Positions 37,409-46,635 of a DNA stretch of 55,061 bases are shown here, in pieces. The notes below the pieces were generated by a model, which searched no databases, was not told the origin of the DNA, and worked only from the letters and a program-made list of their open reading frames with translations. This stretch comes from Stutzerimonas stutzeri TS44 (GTDB lineage: Bacteria > Pseudomonadota > Gammaproteobacteria > Pseudomonadales > Pseudomonadaceae), in assembly GCA_000263395.1 (NCBI GenBank), contig AJXE01000024.1, positions 1 through 55,061 on the forward strand, in the 5' to 3' direction. The position numbers and the translations under genes were made by a program. Numbering within the stretch: position 1 is the first letter of the stretch; each line of letters begins with the position of its first letter.

Positions 37409-39331
37409 ATGAGCATTTTCAGTCACTTCCAACAACGATTCGAAGCGACCCGCCAGGAAGAATTCTCGCTGCAGGAATACCTCGATCTGTGCAAGCAGGA
37501 CCCGAGGACCTACGCCACCGCCGCCGAACGGCTGCTGATGGCCATCGGCGAGCCTGAGCTGGTCGATACCTCCACCGACCCGCGGCTGTCGCGGATCTTC
37601 TCCAACAAGGTCATCCGCCGTTACCCCTCGTTCGAGGACTTCCACGGCATGGAAGACTGCATCGACCAGATCGTTTCCTACTTCCGCCACGCCGCCCAAG
37701 GCCTGGAAGAGAAGAAGCAGATTCTCTACCTGCTCGGCCCGGTGGGCGGCGGCAAGTCCTCGCTGGCCGAAAAGCTCAAGCAGCTGATGGAGCGCGTGCC
37801 GTTCTACGCGATCAAGGGCTCGCCGGTGTTCGAGTCGCCGCTGGGGCTGTTCAACCCCACCGAGGACGCGCAGATTCTCGAGGAGGACTACGGCATCCCC
37901 CAGCGCTACCTCAACTCGATCATGTCGCCGTGGGCGACCAAGCGCCTGCAGGAATTCGGCGGTGATATCAGCCAGTTCCGCGTGGTCAAGCTGTATCCCT
38001 CGATCCTCAACCAGATCGCCGTGGCCAAGACCGAACCGGGCGACGAGAACAACCAGGACATCTCCGCGCTGGTCGGCAAGGTGGATATCCGCAAGCTCGA
38101 GGAATTCCCGCAGAACGACGCCGACGCCTACAGCTACTCGGGCGCGCTGTGCCGCTCCAACCAGGGCCTGATGGAATTCGTCGAGATGTTCAAGGCGCCG
38201 ATCAAGGTGCTGCACCCGCTGCTGACCGCCACCCAGGAAGGCAACTACAACAGTACCGAAGGCCTGGGCGCGATTCCGTTCAGCGGCATCCTGCTGGCGC
38301 ACTCCAACGAATCGGAATGGCACACCTTCCGCAACAACAAGAACAACGAGGCGTTCATCGACCGCATCTACATCGTCAAGGTGCCGTACTGCCTGCGCGT
38401 CACCGACGAGGTGAAGATCTACGACAAGCTGCTGTTCAACAGCTCGCTGGCCAAGGCCCATTGCGCACCCGACACGCTGAAGATGCTCGCGCAGTTCTCG
38501 GTGCTCAGCCGCCTGAAGGAGCCGGAAAACTCCAACATCTACTCGAAGATGCGCGTCTACGACGGCGAAAACCTCAAGGACACCGATCCCAAGGCCAAGT
38601 CGATCCAGGAATACCGCGACGCCGCCGGTGTCGACGAGGGCATGAACGGCCTGTCGACCCGCTTCGCCTTCAAGATCCTGTCCAAGGTGTTCAACTTCGA
38701 CCCGCACGAGATCGCCGCCAACCCCGTGCACCTGCTCTACGTGCTCGAACAGCAGATCGAGCAGGAGCAGTTCCCCGCCGAGGTGCGCGAGCGCTACCTG
38801 CGCTACATCAAGGAATACCTGGCGCCACGCTACATCGAGTTCATCGGCAAGGAGATCCAGACCGCCTACCTCGAGTCCTACAGCGAGTACGGGCAGAACA
38901 TCTTCGATCGCTACGTGCTGTACGCCGACTTCTGGATTCAGGATCAGGAATACCGCGACCCGGAAACCGGCGAGATTCTCAACCGCGGCGCACTCAACGA
39001 GGAACTGGAGAAGATCGAGAAACCGGCCGGCATCAGCAACCCGAAGGATTTCCGCAACGAGATCGTCAACTTCGTGCTGCGCGCGCGGGCCAACAACAAC
39101 GGCAAGAACCCCAGTTGGCTCAGCTACGAGAAGCTGCGCGTGGTGATCGAGAAGAAGATGTTCTCCAACACCGAGGACCTGCTGCCGGTCATCAGCTTCA
39201 ACGCCAAGGCCAGCAAGGAAGACCAGAAGAAACACAACGATTTCGTCGTACGCATGGTCGAACGCGGCTATACCGAGAAGCAGGTTCGCCTGTTGTCGGA
39301 ATGGTATCTGCGGGTACGTAAATCTCAGTAA
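37409..39331 (+). CDS. prkA: PrkA family serine protein kinase / AAA protein (YeaG)
   Basis: A 640-residue protein. Seen: an N-terminal AAA domain with Walker A YLLGPVGGGKSSLAEKLK, IPFSGILLAHSNESEWHTFR, and the C-terminal kinase-like domain. GAGGTGA is 6 bases before the ATG at 37409; the frame is open 13 codons earlier. With YeaH and SpoVR/YcgB it forms a stress and stationary-phase module; in E. coli YeaG and YeaH act in adaptation to nitrogen starvation. The precise substrate is not known. A REP doublet separates it from yeaH. Confidence 0.93.
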   Translation: MSIFSHFQQRFEATRQEEFSLQEYLDLCKQDPRTYATAAERLLMAIGEPELVDTSTDPRLSRIFSNKVIRRYPSFEDFHGMEDCIDQIVSYFRHAAQGLEEKKQILYLLGPVGGGKSSLAEKLKQLMERVPFYAIKGSPVFESPLGLFNPTEDAQILEEDYGIPQRYLNSIMSPWATKRLQEFGGDISQFRVVKLYPSILNQIAVAKTEPGDENNQDISALVGKVDIRKLEEFPQNDADAYSYSGALCRSNQGLMEFVEMFKAPIKVLHPLLTATQEGNYNSTEGLGAIPFSGILLAHSNESEWHTFRNNKNNEAFIDRIYIVKVPYCLRVTDEVKIYDKLLFNSSLAKAHCAPDTLKMLAQFSVLSRLKEPENSNIYSKMRVYDGENLKDTDPKAKSIQEYRDAAGVDEGMNGLSTRFAFKILSKVFNFDPHEIAANPVHLLYVLEQQIEQEQFPAEVRERYLRYIKEYLAPRYIEFIGKEIQTAYLESYSEYGQNIFDRYVLYADFWIQDQEYRDPETGEILNRGALNEELEKIEKPAGISNPKDFRNEIVNFVLRARANNNGKNPSWLSYEKLRVVIEKKMFSNTEDLLPVISFNAKASKEDQKKHNDFVVRMVERGYTEKQVRLLSEWYLRVRKSQ

Positions 39332-39340
39332 CAGCAGTCG

Positions 39341-39423
39341 CAAGCGGCAAGCTACAAGCGGCAAGAAAGAGCAAGGCGCGCATGCCTCGGCGCTTCACTT
39401 GCAGCTTGTGGCTTGCAGCTTGA
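39341..39423. repeat. REP doublet (REPIN-like), copy B
   Basis: CAAGCGGCAAG-N3-CAAGCGGCAAG at 39341-39365 pairs with an inverted copy at 39399-39423 (3 mismatches over 25 bases), with 33 bases between. It belongs to the same family as 34563-34775. It fills most of the prkA-yeaH gap, and the yeaH ribosome site (GGAGG) starts 9 bases after it. Confidence 0.72.
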
Positions 39424-39441
39424 AGCTGCCCCGGAGGGGCC

Positions 39442-40713
39442 ATGAGCTACGTGATCGACCGTCGCCTGAACGGCAAGAACAAGAGCACGGTAAACCGCCA
39501 GCGCTTCCTGCAGCGGTACCGTGGACATATCAAGAAGGCGGTGGAGGAAGCCGTCAGCCGGCGTTCCATCACCGACATGGAGCACGGCGAGCAGATCAGC
39601 ATTCCCGGTCGCGACATCGACGAGCCGGTGCTGCACCACGGCCACGGCGGGCGGCAGACCATCGTCCACCCGGGCAACAAGGAATTCATCGCCGGCGAGC
39701 GCATTCCGCGGCCGCAGGGCGGCGGCGGAGGTGGCGGCAGCGGCCAGGCCAGCAACACCGGCGAAGGCATGGACGACTTCGTGTTCCAGATCACCCAGGA
39801 GGAATTTCTCGACTTCATGTTCGAGGACCTGGAGCTGCCCAACCTGGTCAAGCGCCACCTGGCCGGCACCGAAACCTTCAAGACCGTGCGCGCCGGCATC
39901 AGCAACGAAGGCAATCCGTCGCGCATCAACATCGTGCGCACCCTGCGCTCGGCGCATGCGCGGCGCATCGCGCTGTCCGGCAGCAGCCGCGGCAAGCTGC
40001 GCGAGATGAAGGCCGAGCTGACCCGCCTGCTGCTGGAGGAACCGGACAACTTCAGCGACATCAAGGCCACCGAGGAGGAGATCGAACGCCTCAGCGCACG
40101 GATCAACCGGGTGCCGTTCCTCGACACCTTCGACCTCAAGTACAACCTGCTGGTCAAGCAGCCGAACCCCAGCTCGAAGGCGGTGATGTTCTGCGTGATG
40201 GACGTCTCCGGCTCGATGACCCAGGCGACCAAGGACATCGCCAAGCGCTTCTTCATCCTGCTGTACCTGTTCCTCAAGCGGAACTACGACAAGATCGATG
40301 TGGTGTTCATCCGCCACCACACCAGCGCCAAGGAAGTCGACGAGGAAGAGTTCTTCTACTCGCGGGAAACCGGCGGCACCATCGTTTCCAGCGCGTTGAA
40401 GATGATGCAGGAGATCATGGCCGAGCGTTATCCGGCCAACGAGTGGAACATCTATGCCGCGCAGGCTTCGGACGGCGACAACTGGAACGACGACTCGCCG
40501 TTGTGCCGCGACATCCTGATCAACCAGATCATGCCGTTCGTGCAGTATTTCACCTACGTCGAAATCACCCCGCGCGAGCACCAGGCACTCTGGTACGAGT
40601 ACAACCAGGTCGCCGAAGCCTTCGCCGAATCCTTCGCCCAGCAGCAGCTGGTCAGCGCCGCCGACATCTATCCGGTGTTCCGTGAGCTGTTCCAGCGGCG
40701 CATCAGCGCCTGA
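39442..40713 (+). CDS. yeaH: DUF444 / YeaH family protein (von Willebrand-like)
   Basis: A 423-residue protein of the UPF0229 family. Seen: the start [20 protein letters not shown], a Gly-rich stretch ([16 protein letters not shown]), and a vWA-like domain with the metal-site DxSxS motif in [23 protein letters not shown] lies 6 bases before the ATG. It is the middle gene of prkA-yeaH-spoVR, which is conserved widely; the function is unknown but it is thought to be a partner of PrkA. Confidence 0.93.
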   Translation: MSYVIDRRLNGKNKSTVNRQRFLQRYRGHIKKAVEEAVSRRSITDMEHGEQISIPGRDIDEPVLHHGHGGRQTIVHPGNKEFIAGERIPRPQGGGGGGGSGQASNTGEGMDDFVFQITQEEFLDFMFEDLELPNLVKRHLAGTETFKTVRAGISNEGNPSRINIVRTLRSAHARRIALSGSSRGKLREMKAELTRLLLEEPDNFSDIKATEEEIERLSARINRVPFLDTFDLKYNLLVKQPNPSSKAVMFCVMDVSGSMTQATKDIAKRFFILLYLFLKRNYDKIDVVFIRHHTSAKEVDEEEFFYSRETGGTIVSSALKMMQEIMAERYPANEWNIYAAQASDGDNWNDDSPLCRDILINQIMPFVQYFTYVEITPREHQALWYEYNQVAEAFAESFAQQQLVSAADIYPVFRELFQRRISA

Positions 40714-40722
40714 GGAGATGCC

Positions 40723-42264
40723 ATGAAACGACAGCCCATCTCCACCGGCTCGGAATGGACCTTCGAGCTGATCCGCGCCTACGACCGCGAGATCGGCCGC
40801 CTCGCCGAACGCTACGCGCTGGATACCTACCCGAACCAGATCGAGGTGATCACCGCCGAGCAGATGATGGACGCCTACGCCTCCGTCGGCATGCCCATCG
40901 GCTATCACCACTGGTCCTACGGCAAGCATTTCCTCTCCACCGAGAAGGGCTACAAGCGCGGGCAGATGGGGCTGGCCTACGAGATCGTGATCAATTCCGA
41001 TCCCTGCATCGCCTACCTGATGGAGGAGAACACCATCTGCATGCAGGCGCTGGTCATCGCCCACGCCTGCTACGGGCACAACAGCTTCTTCAAGGGCAAC
41101 TACCTGTTCCGCACCTGGACCGACGCCAGTTCGATCATCGATTACCTGGTGTTCGCCAAGCAGTACATCACCCAGTGCGAGGAGCGCCACGGCATCGATG
41201 CGGTCGAGGACCTGCTCGACTCCTGCCATGCGCTGATGAACTACGGCGTGGACCGCTACAAGCGCCCCTATCCGATTTCCGCCGAGGAGGAACGGCGCCG
41301 GCAGAAGGAACGCGAGGAGCACCTGCAGCGGCAGATCAACGACCTCTGGCGCACCATTCCCAAGAGCGCCGGCAAGGGCGATGAGGTCGACGACGGCAAG
41401 CGCTTCCCCGCCGAGCCGCAGGAGAACATTCTCTACTTCATCGAGAAGCACGCGCCGCTGCTCGAGCCCTGGCAGCGCGAAGTGGTGCGCATCGTGCGCA
41501 AGATTGCGCAGTACTTCTATCCGCAGCGCCAGACCCAGGTGATGAACGAGGGCTGGGCCACGTTCTGGCACTACACGCTGATGAACGACCTCTACGACGA
41601 AGGCCTGGTGACCGAAGGCTTCATGATGGAGTTTCTCCAGGCGCACACCAGCGTGATCTACCAGCCCGGCTTCGACAGCCCCTACTACAGCGGCATCAAT
41701 CCCTACACCCTGGGCTTCTCCATCTACAGCGACATCCGCCGCATCTGCGAGCACCCCACCGAGGAGGATCGCCGCTGGTTCCCCGACATCGCCGGCAGCG
41801 ACTGGCTGACCACGCTGAAGTTCGCCATGCAGAACTTCAAGGACGAGAGCTTCATCCTGCAGTTCCTCTCGCCCAAGGTGATGCGCGACCTCAAGCTGTT
41901 CAGCATCCTCGACGACGACCGCAAGGACGAGCTGCTGGTGCCGGCGATCCACGACGAAAGCGGCTACCACATCATTCGCGAGCTGCTCGCCGCGCAGTAC
42001 AACCTCGGCAACCGCGAGCCCAACGTGCAGGTCTGGAGCGTCGACCGCCGCGGCGACCGCTCGCTGACCCTGCGTCACCAGCAGCACGACCGCAAGCCGC
42101 TGGGCAAATCCACGGACGAGGTGCTCAAGCACCTGCACCGGCTCTGGGGGTTCGACGTGCACCTGCAATCGATGCAGGGCGAACAGGTGGTCAACGCCCA
42201 CCACATGCCGCCGCAGCCCGAACCGGAGGCCGAAAGCCGCTTCCCGGGAATGAATTTCGCCTGA
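40723..42264 (+). CDS. spoVR: SpoVR family protein (YcgB)
   Basis: A 513-residue cytosolic protein of the SpoVR/YcgB family. Seen: GSEWTFELIRAYDREIGRLA, YPNQIEVITAEQMMDAYASV, NEGWATFWHYTLMNDLYDEG and SPYYSGINPYTLGFSIYSDI, strongly conserved segments. GAGGAG is 6 bases before the ATG; only 9 bases separate it from yeaH, so they are co-transcribed. Its molecular role is unresolved; in Bacillus it influences cortex formation, in enterobacteria it is a stationary-phase gene. Confidence 0.93.
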   Translation: MKRQPISTGSEWTFELIRAYDREIGRLAERYALDTYPNQIEVITAEQMMDAYASVGMPIGYHHWSYGKHFLSTEKGYKRGQMGLAYEIVINSDPCIAYLMEENTICMQALVIAHACYGHNSFFKGNYLFRTWTDASSIIDYLVFAKQYITQCEERHGIDAVEDLLDSCHALMNYGVDRYKRPYPISAEEERRRQKEREEHLQRQINDLWRTIPKSAGKGDEVDDGKRFPAEPQENILYFIEKHAPLLEPWQREVVRIVRKIAQYFYPQRQTQVMNEGWATFWHYTLMNDLYDEGLVTEGFMMEFLQAHTSVIYQPGFDSPYYSGINPYTLGFSIYSDIRRICEHPTEEDRRWFPDIAGSDWLTTLKFAMQNFKDESFILQFLSPKVMRDLKLFSILDDDRKDELLVPAIHDESGYHIIRELLAAQYNLGNREPNVQVWSVDRRGDRSLTLRHQQHDRKPLGKSTDEVLKHLHRLWGFDVHLQSMQGEQVVNAHHMPPQPEPEAESRFPGMNFA

Positions 42265-42339
42265 CGCACGTCCCCGACGCCGCTCCCGCGATGGCGGGGG
42301 CGCGCTTATCCTTTATCCTCCGCGCCAACGGAGGTGAAC

Positions 42340-43500
42340 ATGCAGATCTACAAGGTAGGCGGCGCCGTGCGCGATCGCCTGTTGGGCCGCGACGTGACCG
42401 AGGTGGACTGGGTGGTGGTTGGCGCCACCGCCGAAGCCATGCAGGCGCAGGGTTTTCGCCCGGTCGGCGCCGATTTCCCGGTGTTCCTGCACCCCACGAC
42501 GGGCGAGGAATATGCGCTCGCGCGTACCGAGCGCAAGAGCGGTCGCGGCTACGGCGGGTTCGTCTTCCATGCCAGCCCGGATGTCACTCTGGAGCAGGAC
42601 CTGATTCGCCGCGACCTCACCATCAACGCGATGGCCGAAGACGCCGAAGGTCGGCTCTACGATCCTTACGGCGGCCAGCGCGATCTTGACGCCCGCTTGC
42701 TGCGGCACGTCTCCCCAGCCTTCGCCGAAGATCCGCTGCGCGTGCTGCGGGTGGCGCGCTTCGCTGCCCGCTACGCGCCGCTGGGCTTTCGCGTCGCCGA
42801 GGAAACCCGCGCACTGATGGCCGATCTGGCCGCGTCCGGCGAGCTGCAGGCACTCACCCCCGAGCGCAGCTGGAAGGAAATCTCTCGCGCACTGATGGAG
42901 CCGCGCCCCGATGTCTTCATTCAGGTGCTGCGTGATTGCGGCGCGCTCGGCGAACTGTTTCCCGAACTGGACGCACGGCTCGCACGCGCGGCCAGCGCCG
43001 CGCCACAGCTGCTACAGACGCTGCGCGAATGCGCGCAAGACGCACAGCCGCCGCCGGTACGCTGGGCCTGCCTGCTGGCCATGCTGGACGAGGCGGCCAT
43101 CGAGGCGCTGAATGCGCGCAGCAAGGCTCCGCGCGATTGCCAGGAGCTGGCCCTGCTGACTGGCCGCTGCCACGCCGCCGCCGGCCGCGCCGCCGATCTG
43201 ACACCTGCGGAGCTGTTCGAGCTGCTGCAGCACTTCGACATCCAGCGCCGCCCGGAGCGTTTCGAGCTGTTCCTGCACGCCTGCAGCCTGCTCGCCCGAG
43301 GTCGCGGCGCGGCCTTTCCCGAGGCCGACTACCTGCGCGGTGCGGCGCAAGCCGTGCGCGCGGTGAGCGTACAGCCGCTGATCGAACAGGGATATCAGGG
43401 CGCCGAGTTGGGTGAAGCGCTCAAGCGCGCACGGTTGGAGGCCGTCGCCCGCTTCGCCCGCCCTCCGGCCGAGGGCTCTGCCTCAGGCCGGGATGCCTGA
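42340..43500 (+). CDS. cca: CCA-adding enzyme (tRNA nucleotidyltransferase)
   Basis: A 386-residue class II nucleotidyltransferase that adds or repairs the 3' CCA of tRNAs. Seen: [20 protein letters not shown], then [10 protein letters not shown] with metal-binding Asp, the [12 protein letters not shown] motif C, the [20 protein letters not shown] segment and [20 protein letters not shown] is 5 bases before the ATG; GTG at 42334 is an alternative. The length is shorter than E. coli Cca (412), which has a longer C-terminal HD domain. The 3' end overlaps the convergent folK by 18 bases. Confidence 0.93.
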   Translation: MQIYKVGGAVRDRLLGRDVTEVDWVVVGATAEAMQAQGFRPVGADFPVFLHPTTGEEYALARTERKSGRGYGGFVFHASPDVTLEQDLIRRDLTINAMAEDAEGRLYDPYGGQRDLDARLLRHVSPAFAEDPLRVLRVARFAARYAPLGFRVAEETRALMADLAASGELQALTPERSWKEISRALMEPRPDVFIQVLRDCGALGELFPELDARLARAASAAPQLLQTLRECAQDAQPPPVRWACLLAMLDEAAIEALNARSKAPRDCQELALLTGRCHAAAGRAADLTPAELFELLQHFDIQRRPERFELFLHACSLLARGRGAAFPEADYLRGAAQAVRAVSVQPLIEQGYQGAELGEALKRARLEAVARFARPPAEGSASGRDA

Positions 43501-44028
43501 GCGCGGCTCCTGCAGCAGCTCCAGCGGCGTCAGCTCGACGCCCCGCCAGTGGAAGCTCACCGGCCACAGCTGCTGGTCGATGTGCGCCTCGCGCCAGAGT
43601 TCGGCGAAACTGCGGCCGACGCCGGGATGCTGCTGCTCGGGCACCAGCAACGCCAGCGGTCGCAGCACGAAGGCGTTCTTGAGAATTTCTGCGCGCGGCA
43701 GGCGCAGCCCATCGAACTCACCGACCAGCGCGTCGTAGAGCAGCACGTCGATATCCAGCGGCAGGCCCTTGCGTTCCGGCGCGTAGCGGCCGTTATCGGC
43801 TTCGATGAACTTGAGTCGGCGATCCAGCTCGTTGAGCGGCAGCCTGGTTTGCCCGGCCACCACCAGGTTGTAGAAATTGTCGCCCTTGTAGCCCACCGCC
43901 AGGCTCTCGAACACCGGCGAGCAGCGCATGTCGACCAGCAGTTCGGCCAGCGCATCGAGGCCGGCACATAGGTGATTCTCGCGCTCGGCATTGCTGCCGA
44001 GACCGAGCAGAACCGGAGTCAGCGGCAT
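43483..44028 (-). CDS. folK: 2-amino-4-hydroxy-6-hydroxymethyldihydropteridine diphosphokinase
   Basis: A 181-residue enzyme that transfers pyrophosphate from ATP to hydroxymethyldihydropterin in folate synthesis. Seen: [20 protein letters not shown], the ATP/pterin-binding YNLVVAGQT, the [14 protein letters not shown] motif with metal-binding Asp pair, and [12 protein letters not shown]. The long upstream frame is not real; the ATG at 44028 lies in the folB 3' end, with GGAG 11 bases before it. folB-folK are coupled. Its 3' end overlaps cca tail to tail. Confidence 0.93.
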   Translation of the reverse strand: MPLTPVLLGLGSNAERENHLCAGLDALAELLVDMRCSPVFESLAVGYKGDNFYNLVVAGQTRLPLNELDRRLKFIEADNGRYAPERKGLPLDIDVLLYDALVGEFDGLRLPRAEILKNAFVLRPLALLVPEQQHPGVGRSFAELWREAHIDQQLWPVSFHWRGVELTPLELLQEPRSGIPA

Positions 44029-44372
44029 CCGCGTTCGATCTCCACACCCAGCGCCCGTGCCCGCGGGTTGACCCCGGGCTTGGTCACGCACAACCGTAGC
44101 CAGACGATGCCGAACTCCTGCATCAGGCTCGCCGCCAGGCGCTCGGCGAAGGTTTCCACCAGCTCGAAACGCGCCGCCGCGGCAAAGCCGTCGATTGCCG
44201 CCGCGACCCGGGCGTAATCCAGTGCCTTGTCCAGCTCGTCCTGCGCAGCCGCCGGGCGGATGTCCCAGCCCAGGGTCAGATCCAGCCGCAGGCACTGGCG
44301 AATGCCGCGTTCCCAGTCGTAGGCACCGATCACGGTGTCGACTTCCAGACCCTCGATGAAAACTGTATCCAC
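44019..44372 (-). CDS. folB: Dihydroneopterin aldolase
   Basis: A 117-residue enzyme that cleaves dihydroneopterin to hydroxymethyldihydropterin, the substrate of FolK. Seen: DTVFIEGLEVDTVIGAYDWE, the active-site Glu in that segment, and RLCVTKPGVNPRARALG near the end with the catalytic Lys. No ATG fits; the start is GTG at 44372, with GGAGAG 7 bases upstream. The frame upstream to 44450 runs into the plsY promoter region and is not expected to be translated. folB-folK overlap by 10 bases. Confidence 0.92.
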   Translation of the reverse strand: MDTVFIEGLEVDTVIGAYDWERGIRQCLRLDLTLGWDIRPAAAQDELDKALDYARVAAAIDGFAAAARFELVETFAERLAASLMQEFGIVWLRLCVTKPGVNPRARALGVEIERGCR

Positions 44373-44448
44373 GTAGCGCTCTCCCGCGACACGACAAGCA
44401 CTGGCCGCATCGTTAGACTCAGGAGCCTCCTGCCCCCGGATGAATTCC

Positions 44449-45018
44449 ATGTTCTGGCTGCTGACACTGCTCGCCTATCTGATCGGTTCGCTGTCATTCG
44501 CCATTCTGCTCAGCCGGCTGACCGGCCTGCCGGACCCACGGGCCGGCGGCTCGGGCAATCCCGGCGCGACCAACATGCTACGCCTGGCCGGCCGGCGCCT
44601 GGCCATCGCCACCCTGTTCGGCGACCTGCTCAAAGGCCTGTTGCCGGTACTGCTCGCCGCCTGGCTGGGCCTGAGCGTACAGCAACAGGGCTGGATCGGC
44701 CTCGCCGCCGTGATCGGTCACCTGTATCCGCTGTATTTCCGTTTCCGCGGCGGCAAGGGTGTCGCCACCGCGGCCGGCGCCCTGCTCGGCCTCTATCTGC
44801 CCGCCGCCCTGCTGGCTGTCGCCGCCTGGCTCACGGTATTCCGCCTGACCCGCACCAGCTCGCTGGCCGCGCTGACCTCGCTGCCGCTCTGCCTGCCGCT
44901 GCTGGCCTGGCAGCAGCCCGGCGCGCTCCTGCCCATGAGCCTGCTGGCGCTGCTGATCGTCTGGCGCCACCGCGGCAATCTGCGTGCGCTGCGCGCCGGC
45001 CAGGAACGCCACTTCTGA
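44449..45018 (+). CDS. plsY: Acyl-phosphate glycerol-3-phosphate acyltransferase
   Basis: A 189-residue integral membrane enzyme that makes lysophosphatidic acid from acyl-phosphate. Seen: several membrane segments and the three conserved motifs [30 protein letters not shown] and the segment near [10 protein letters not shown]. The ATG at 44449 fits Pseudomonas relatives that start M-x-W-L-L; an ATG 9 bases upstream (44440) is also possible. It is divergent from folB with a short shared promoter region and convergent with tsaD. Confidence 0.92.
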   Translation: MFWLLTLLAYLIGSLSFAILLSRLTGLPDPRAGGSGNPGATNMLRLAGRRLAIATLFGDLLKGLLPVLLAAWLGLSVQQQGWIGLAAVIGHLYPLYFRFRGGKGVATAAGALLGLYLPAALLAVAAWLTVFRLTRTSSLAALTSLPLCLPLLAWQQPGALLPMSLLALLIVWRHRGNLRALRAGQERHF

Positions 45019-45058
45019 GCGTGTCGACTATAGATGGCCGCCACGCCCGCCGTCTCCG

Positions 45059-46084
45059 TCATATCGCCGGCAGCGACTCCATCGGCCAGCGCGCCTGCAC
45101 CCCGATCGCCGGCCCATCGTGCTGCCCGACAAGCAGCCGCTGGCAGCCAGCGTAGGCGATCATCGCCCCGTTGTCGGTACAGAAACGCGGGCGTGCGTAG
45201 AACACTTGTCCGTTCAGCTCGCCGAGCATTTTTTCCAGCGCCTGGCGCAATGCACGATTGGCGCTGACCCCGCCGGCAATCACCAGCGACTTCAGCCCGG
45301 TCTGCTTCAGCGCACGCCGGCACTTGATCGTCAGCGTCTCGACGACCGCCTGCTGGAAGGCCAAGGCGATATCGCAGCGGGTCTGCTCGGACTCGTCGCC
45401 AGCGCTGCGGCATTGCTGCCAGGTATTGAGGGTGAAGGTCTTGAGGCCGCTGAAGCTGAAATCCAGCCCGGGCCGATCGGTCATCGGCCGCGGGAAGACG
45501 AAACGCCCCGCCACACCCTGCTCGGCCAGTCGGGCGATCTCAGGACCACCCGGATAGCGCAGCCCCATCAGCTTGGCCGTCTTGTCGAAGGCCTCGCCAG
45601 CCGCATCGTCCAGCGACTCACCAAGCAGTTCGTAGCGGCCGATGCCATCGACCCGTACCAGCTGGGTGTGCCCGCCGGAAACCAGCAGCGCGACGAACGG
45701 AAATGCCGGTGCCGGCTGCTCCAGCATTGGCGCCAGCAAATGCCCTTCCATATGATGCACGCCCACCGCCGGGACGCCCCAGGCCAGCGCCAGCGCCTGC
45801 GCGCAGGACGCACCGACCAGCAGCGCACCGACCAGCCCCGGGCCCGCGGTATAGGCCACCGCATCGATCTGCGCGGCCGTGCGCTCCGCCTCGGCAAGCA
45901 CCTGGCGGATCAAGGGCAGCATGCGCTTGACGTGATCGCGCGAGGCCAGCTCCGGCACCACCCCACCAAATGCGCGGTGCAGATCGATCTGGCTGAACAG
46001 CGCATCGGCCAGCAGGCCCTGCTCGCTGTCGTAAAGCGCGACCCCGGTCTCGTCGCAGGATGTTTCCAGCCCCAGCACCAGCAT
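45059..46084 (-). CDS. tsaD: tRNA N6-adenosine threonylcarbamoyltransferase TsaD
   Basis: A 341-residue enzyme that, with TsaB and TsaE, transfers threonylcarbamoyl to A37 of ANN-decoding tRNAs. Seen: [20 protein letters not shown] at the N-terminus, the metal-binding [10 protein letters not shown] with His, [28 protein letters not shown] and the [17 protein letters not shown] nucleotide-binding loop. It is divergent from rpsU, the classical arrangement next to the macromolecular-synthesis operon. Confidence 0.96.
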   Translation of the reverse strand: MLVLGLETSCDETGVALYDSEQGLLADALFSQIDLHRAFGGVVPELASRDHVKRMLPLIRQVLAEAERTAAQIDAVAYTAGPGLVGALLVGASCAQALALAWGVPAVGVHHMEGHLLAPMLEQPAPAFPFVALLVSGGHTQLVRVDGIGRYELLGESLDDAAGEAFDKTAKLMGLRYPGGPEIARLAEQGVAGRFVFPRPMTDRPGLDFSFSGLKTFTLNTWQQCRSAGDESEQTRCDIALAFQQAVVETLTIKCRRALKQTGLKSLVIAGGVSANRALRQALEKMLGELNGQVFYARPRFCTDNGAMIAYAGCQRLLVGQHDGPAIGVQARWPMESLPAI

Positions 46085-46170
46085 GGGTTCAACCTTTCAC
46101 GGAGGCGAATGAAGCCGTGCATATTAATCGCCACGGCCGGCGACCGACCAGCGCTTTTCGCTCGCAGGCT

Positions 46171-46199
46171 TTGCATTCCCGGCGTTCAGGGGTTAACAT
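46171..46199 (+). promoter_or_regulatory. Candidate sigma70 promoter of rpsU
   Basis: TTGCAT (46171-46176) and TAACAT (46194-46199) with a 17-base spacer, about 80 bases before rpsU. The match to consensus is moderate (3/6 and 4/6). A GGGTT/AACCC dyad lies across the -10. Confidence 0.4.
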
Positions 46200-46281
46200 C
46201 CGCAACCCTTAAAACCAGCGTGCTTGCGAGTCATTTGCCGAAGCGCGTTGCCACCGGTAATCAAGTGAAGGTACGTCCTGG

Positions 46282-46497
46282 ATGCCCGCTGTCAAAGTTA
46301 AAGAGAATGAACCCTTCGACGTAGCCCTGCGTCGCTTCAAGCGCTCCTGCGAAAAAGCCGGCGTGCTGGCCGAAGTCCGTTCGCGCGAGTTCTACGAGAA
46401 GCCGACTGCCGAGCGCAAGCGCAAGGCTGCTGCCGCAGTCAAGCGTCACGCCAAGAAAGTGCAGCGCGAGCAGCGCCGCAGCGTTCGCCTGTACTGA
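46282..46497 (+). CDS. rpsU: 30S ribosomal protein S21
   Basis: A 71-residue basic ribosomal protein. Seen: [20 protein letters not shown] and [19 protein letters not shown], then a Lys/Arg/Ala-rich tail, the standard S21 sequence. It heads the rpsU-dnaG-rpoD macromolecular-synthesis block and is followed by a strong terminator-like hairpin, which in E. coli lowers dnaG expression relative to rpsU. Confidence 0.97.
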   Translation: MPAVKVKENEPFDVALRRFKRSCEKAGVLAEVRSREFYEKPTAERKRKAAAAVKRHAKKVQREQRRSVRLY

Positions 46498-46520
46498 TCC
46501 CGCACAGCTGACGCCGCATC

Positions 46521-46543
46521 AAGCCCGGCTCAAGCCGGGCTTT
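46521..46543 (+). terminator. Terminator between rpsU and dnaG
   Basis: AAGCCCGGCT and AGCCGGGCTT form a perfect stem around a CA-containing loop, followed by T-rich TTTGC. It lies 24 bases after rpsU and about 90 bases before dnaG. It should attenuate read-through into dnaG. Confidence 0.85.
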
Positions 46544-46635
46544 GCATTGGACAAGACTCCGCTTCGCCAATCGGCGAATGATCGGAGTTTTTGTCATTTC
46601 CGGGTCGAACATCACGAGCGTACCCTGACACCGCT

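Noticed and set aside
39352..42204. A 950-residue open frame opposite yeaH and spoVR
   Set aside because: Same reason: low-complexity hydrophobic antisense translation of two conserved genes.
42265..42339. CTCCCGC...GCGGGGG hairpin between spoVR and cca as a terminator
   Set aside because: The stem is imperfect and the following T-rich stretch is broken, so it is not listed as a feature, though it may act weakly.
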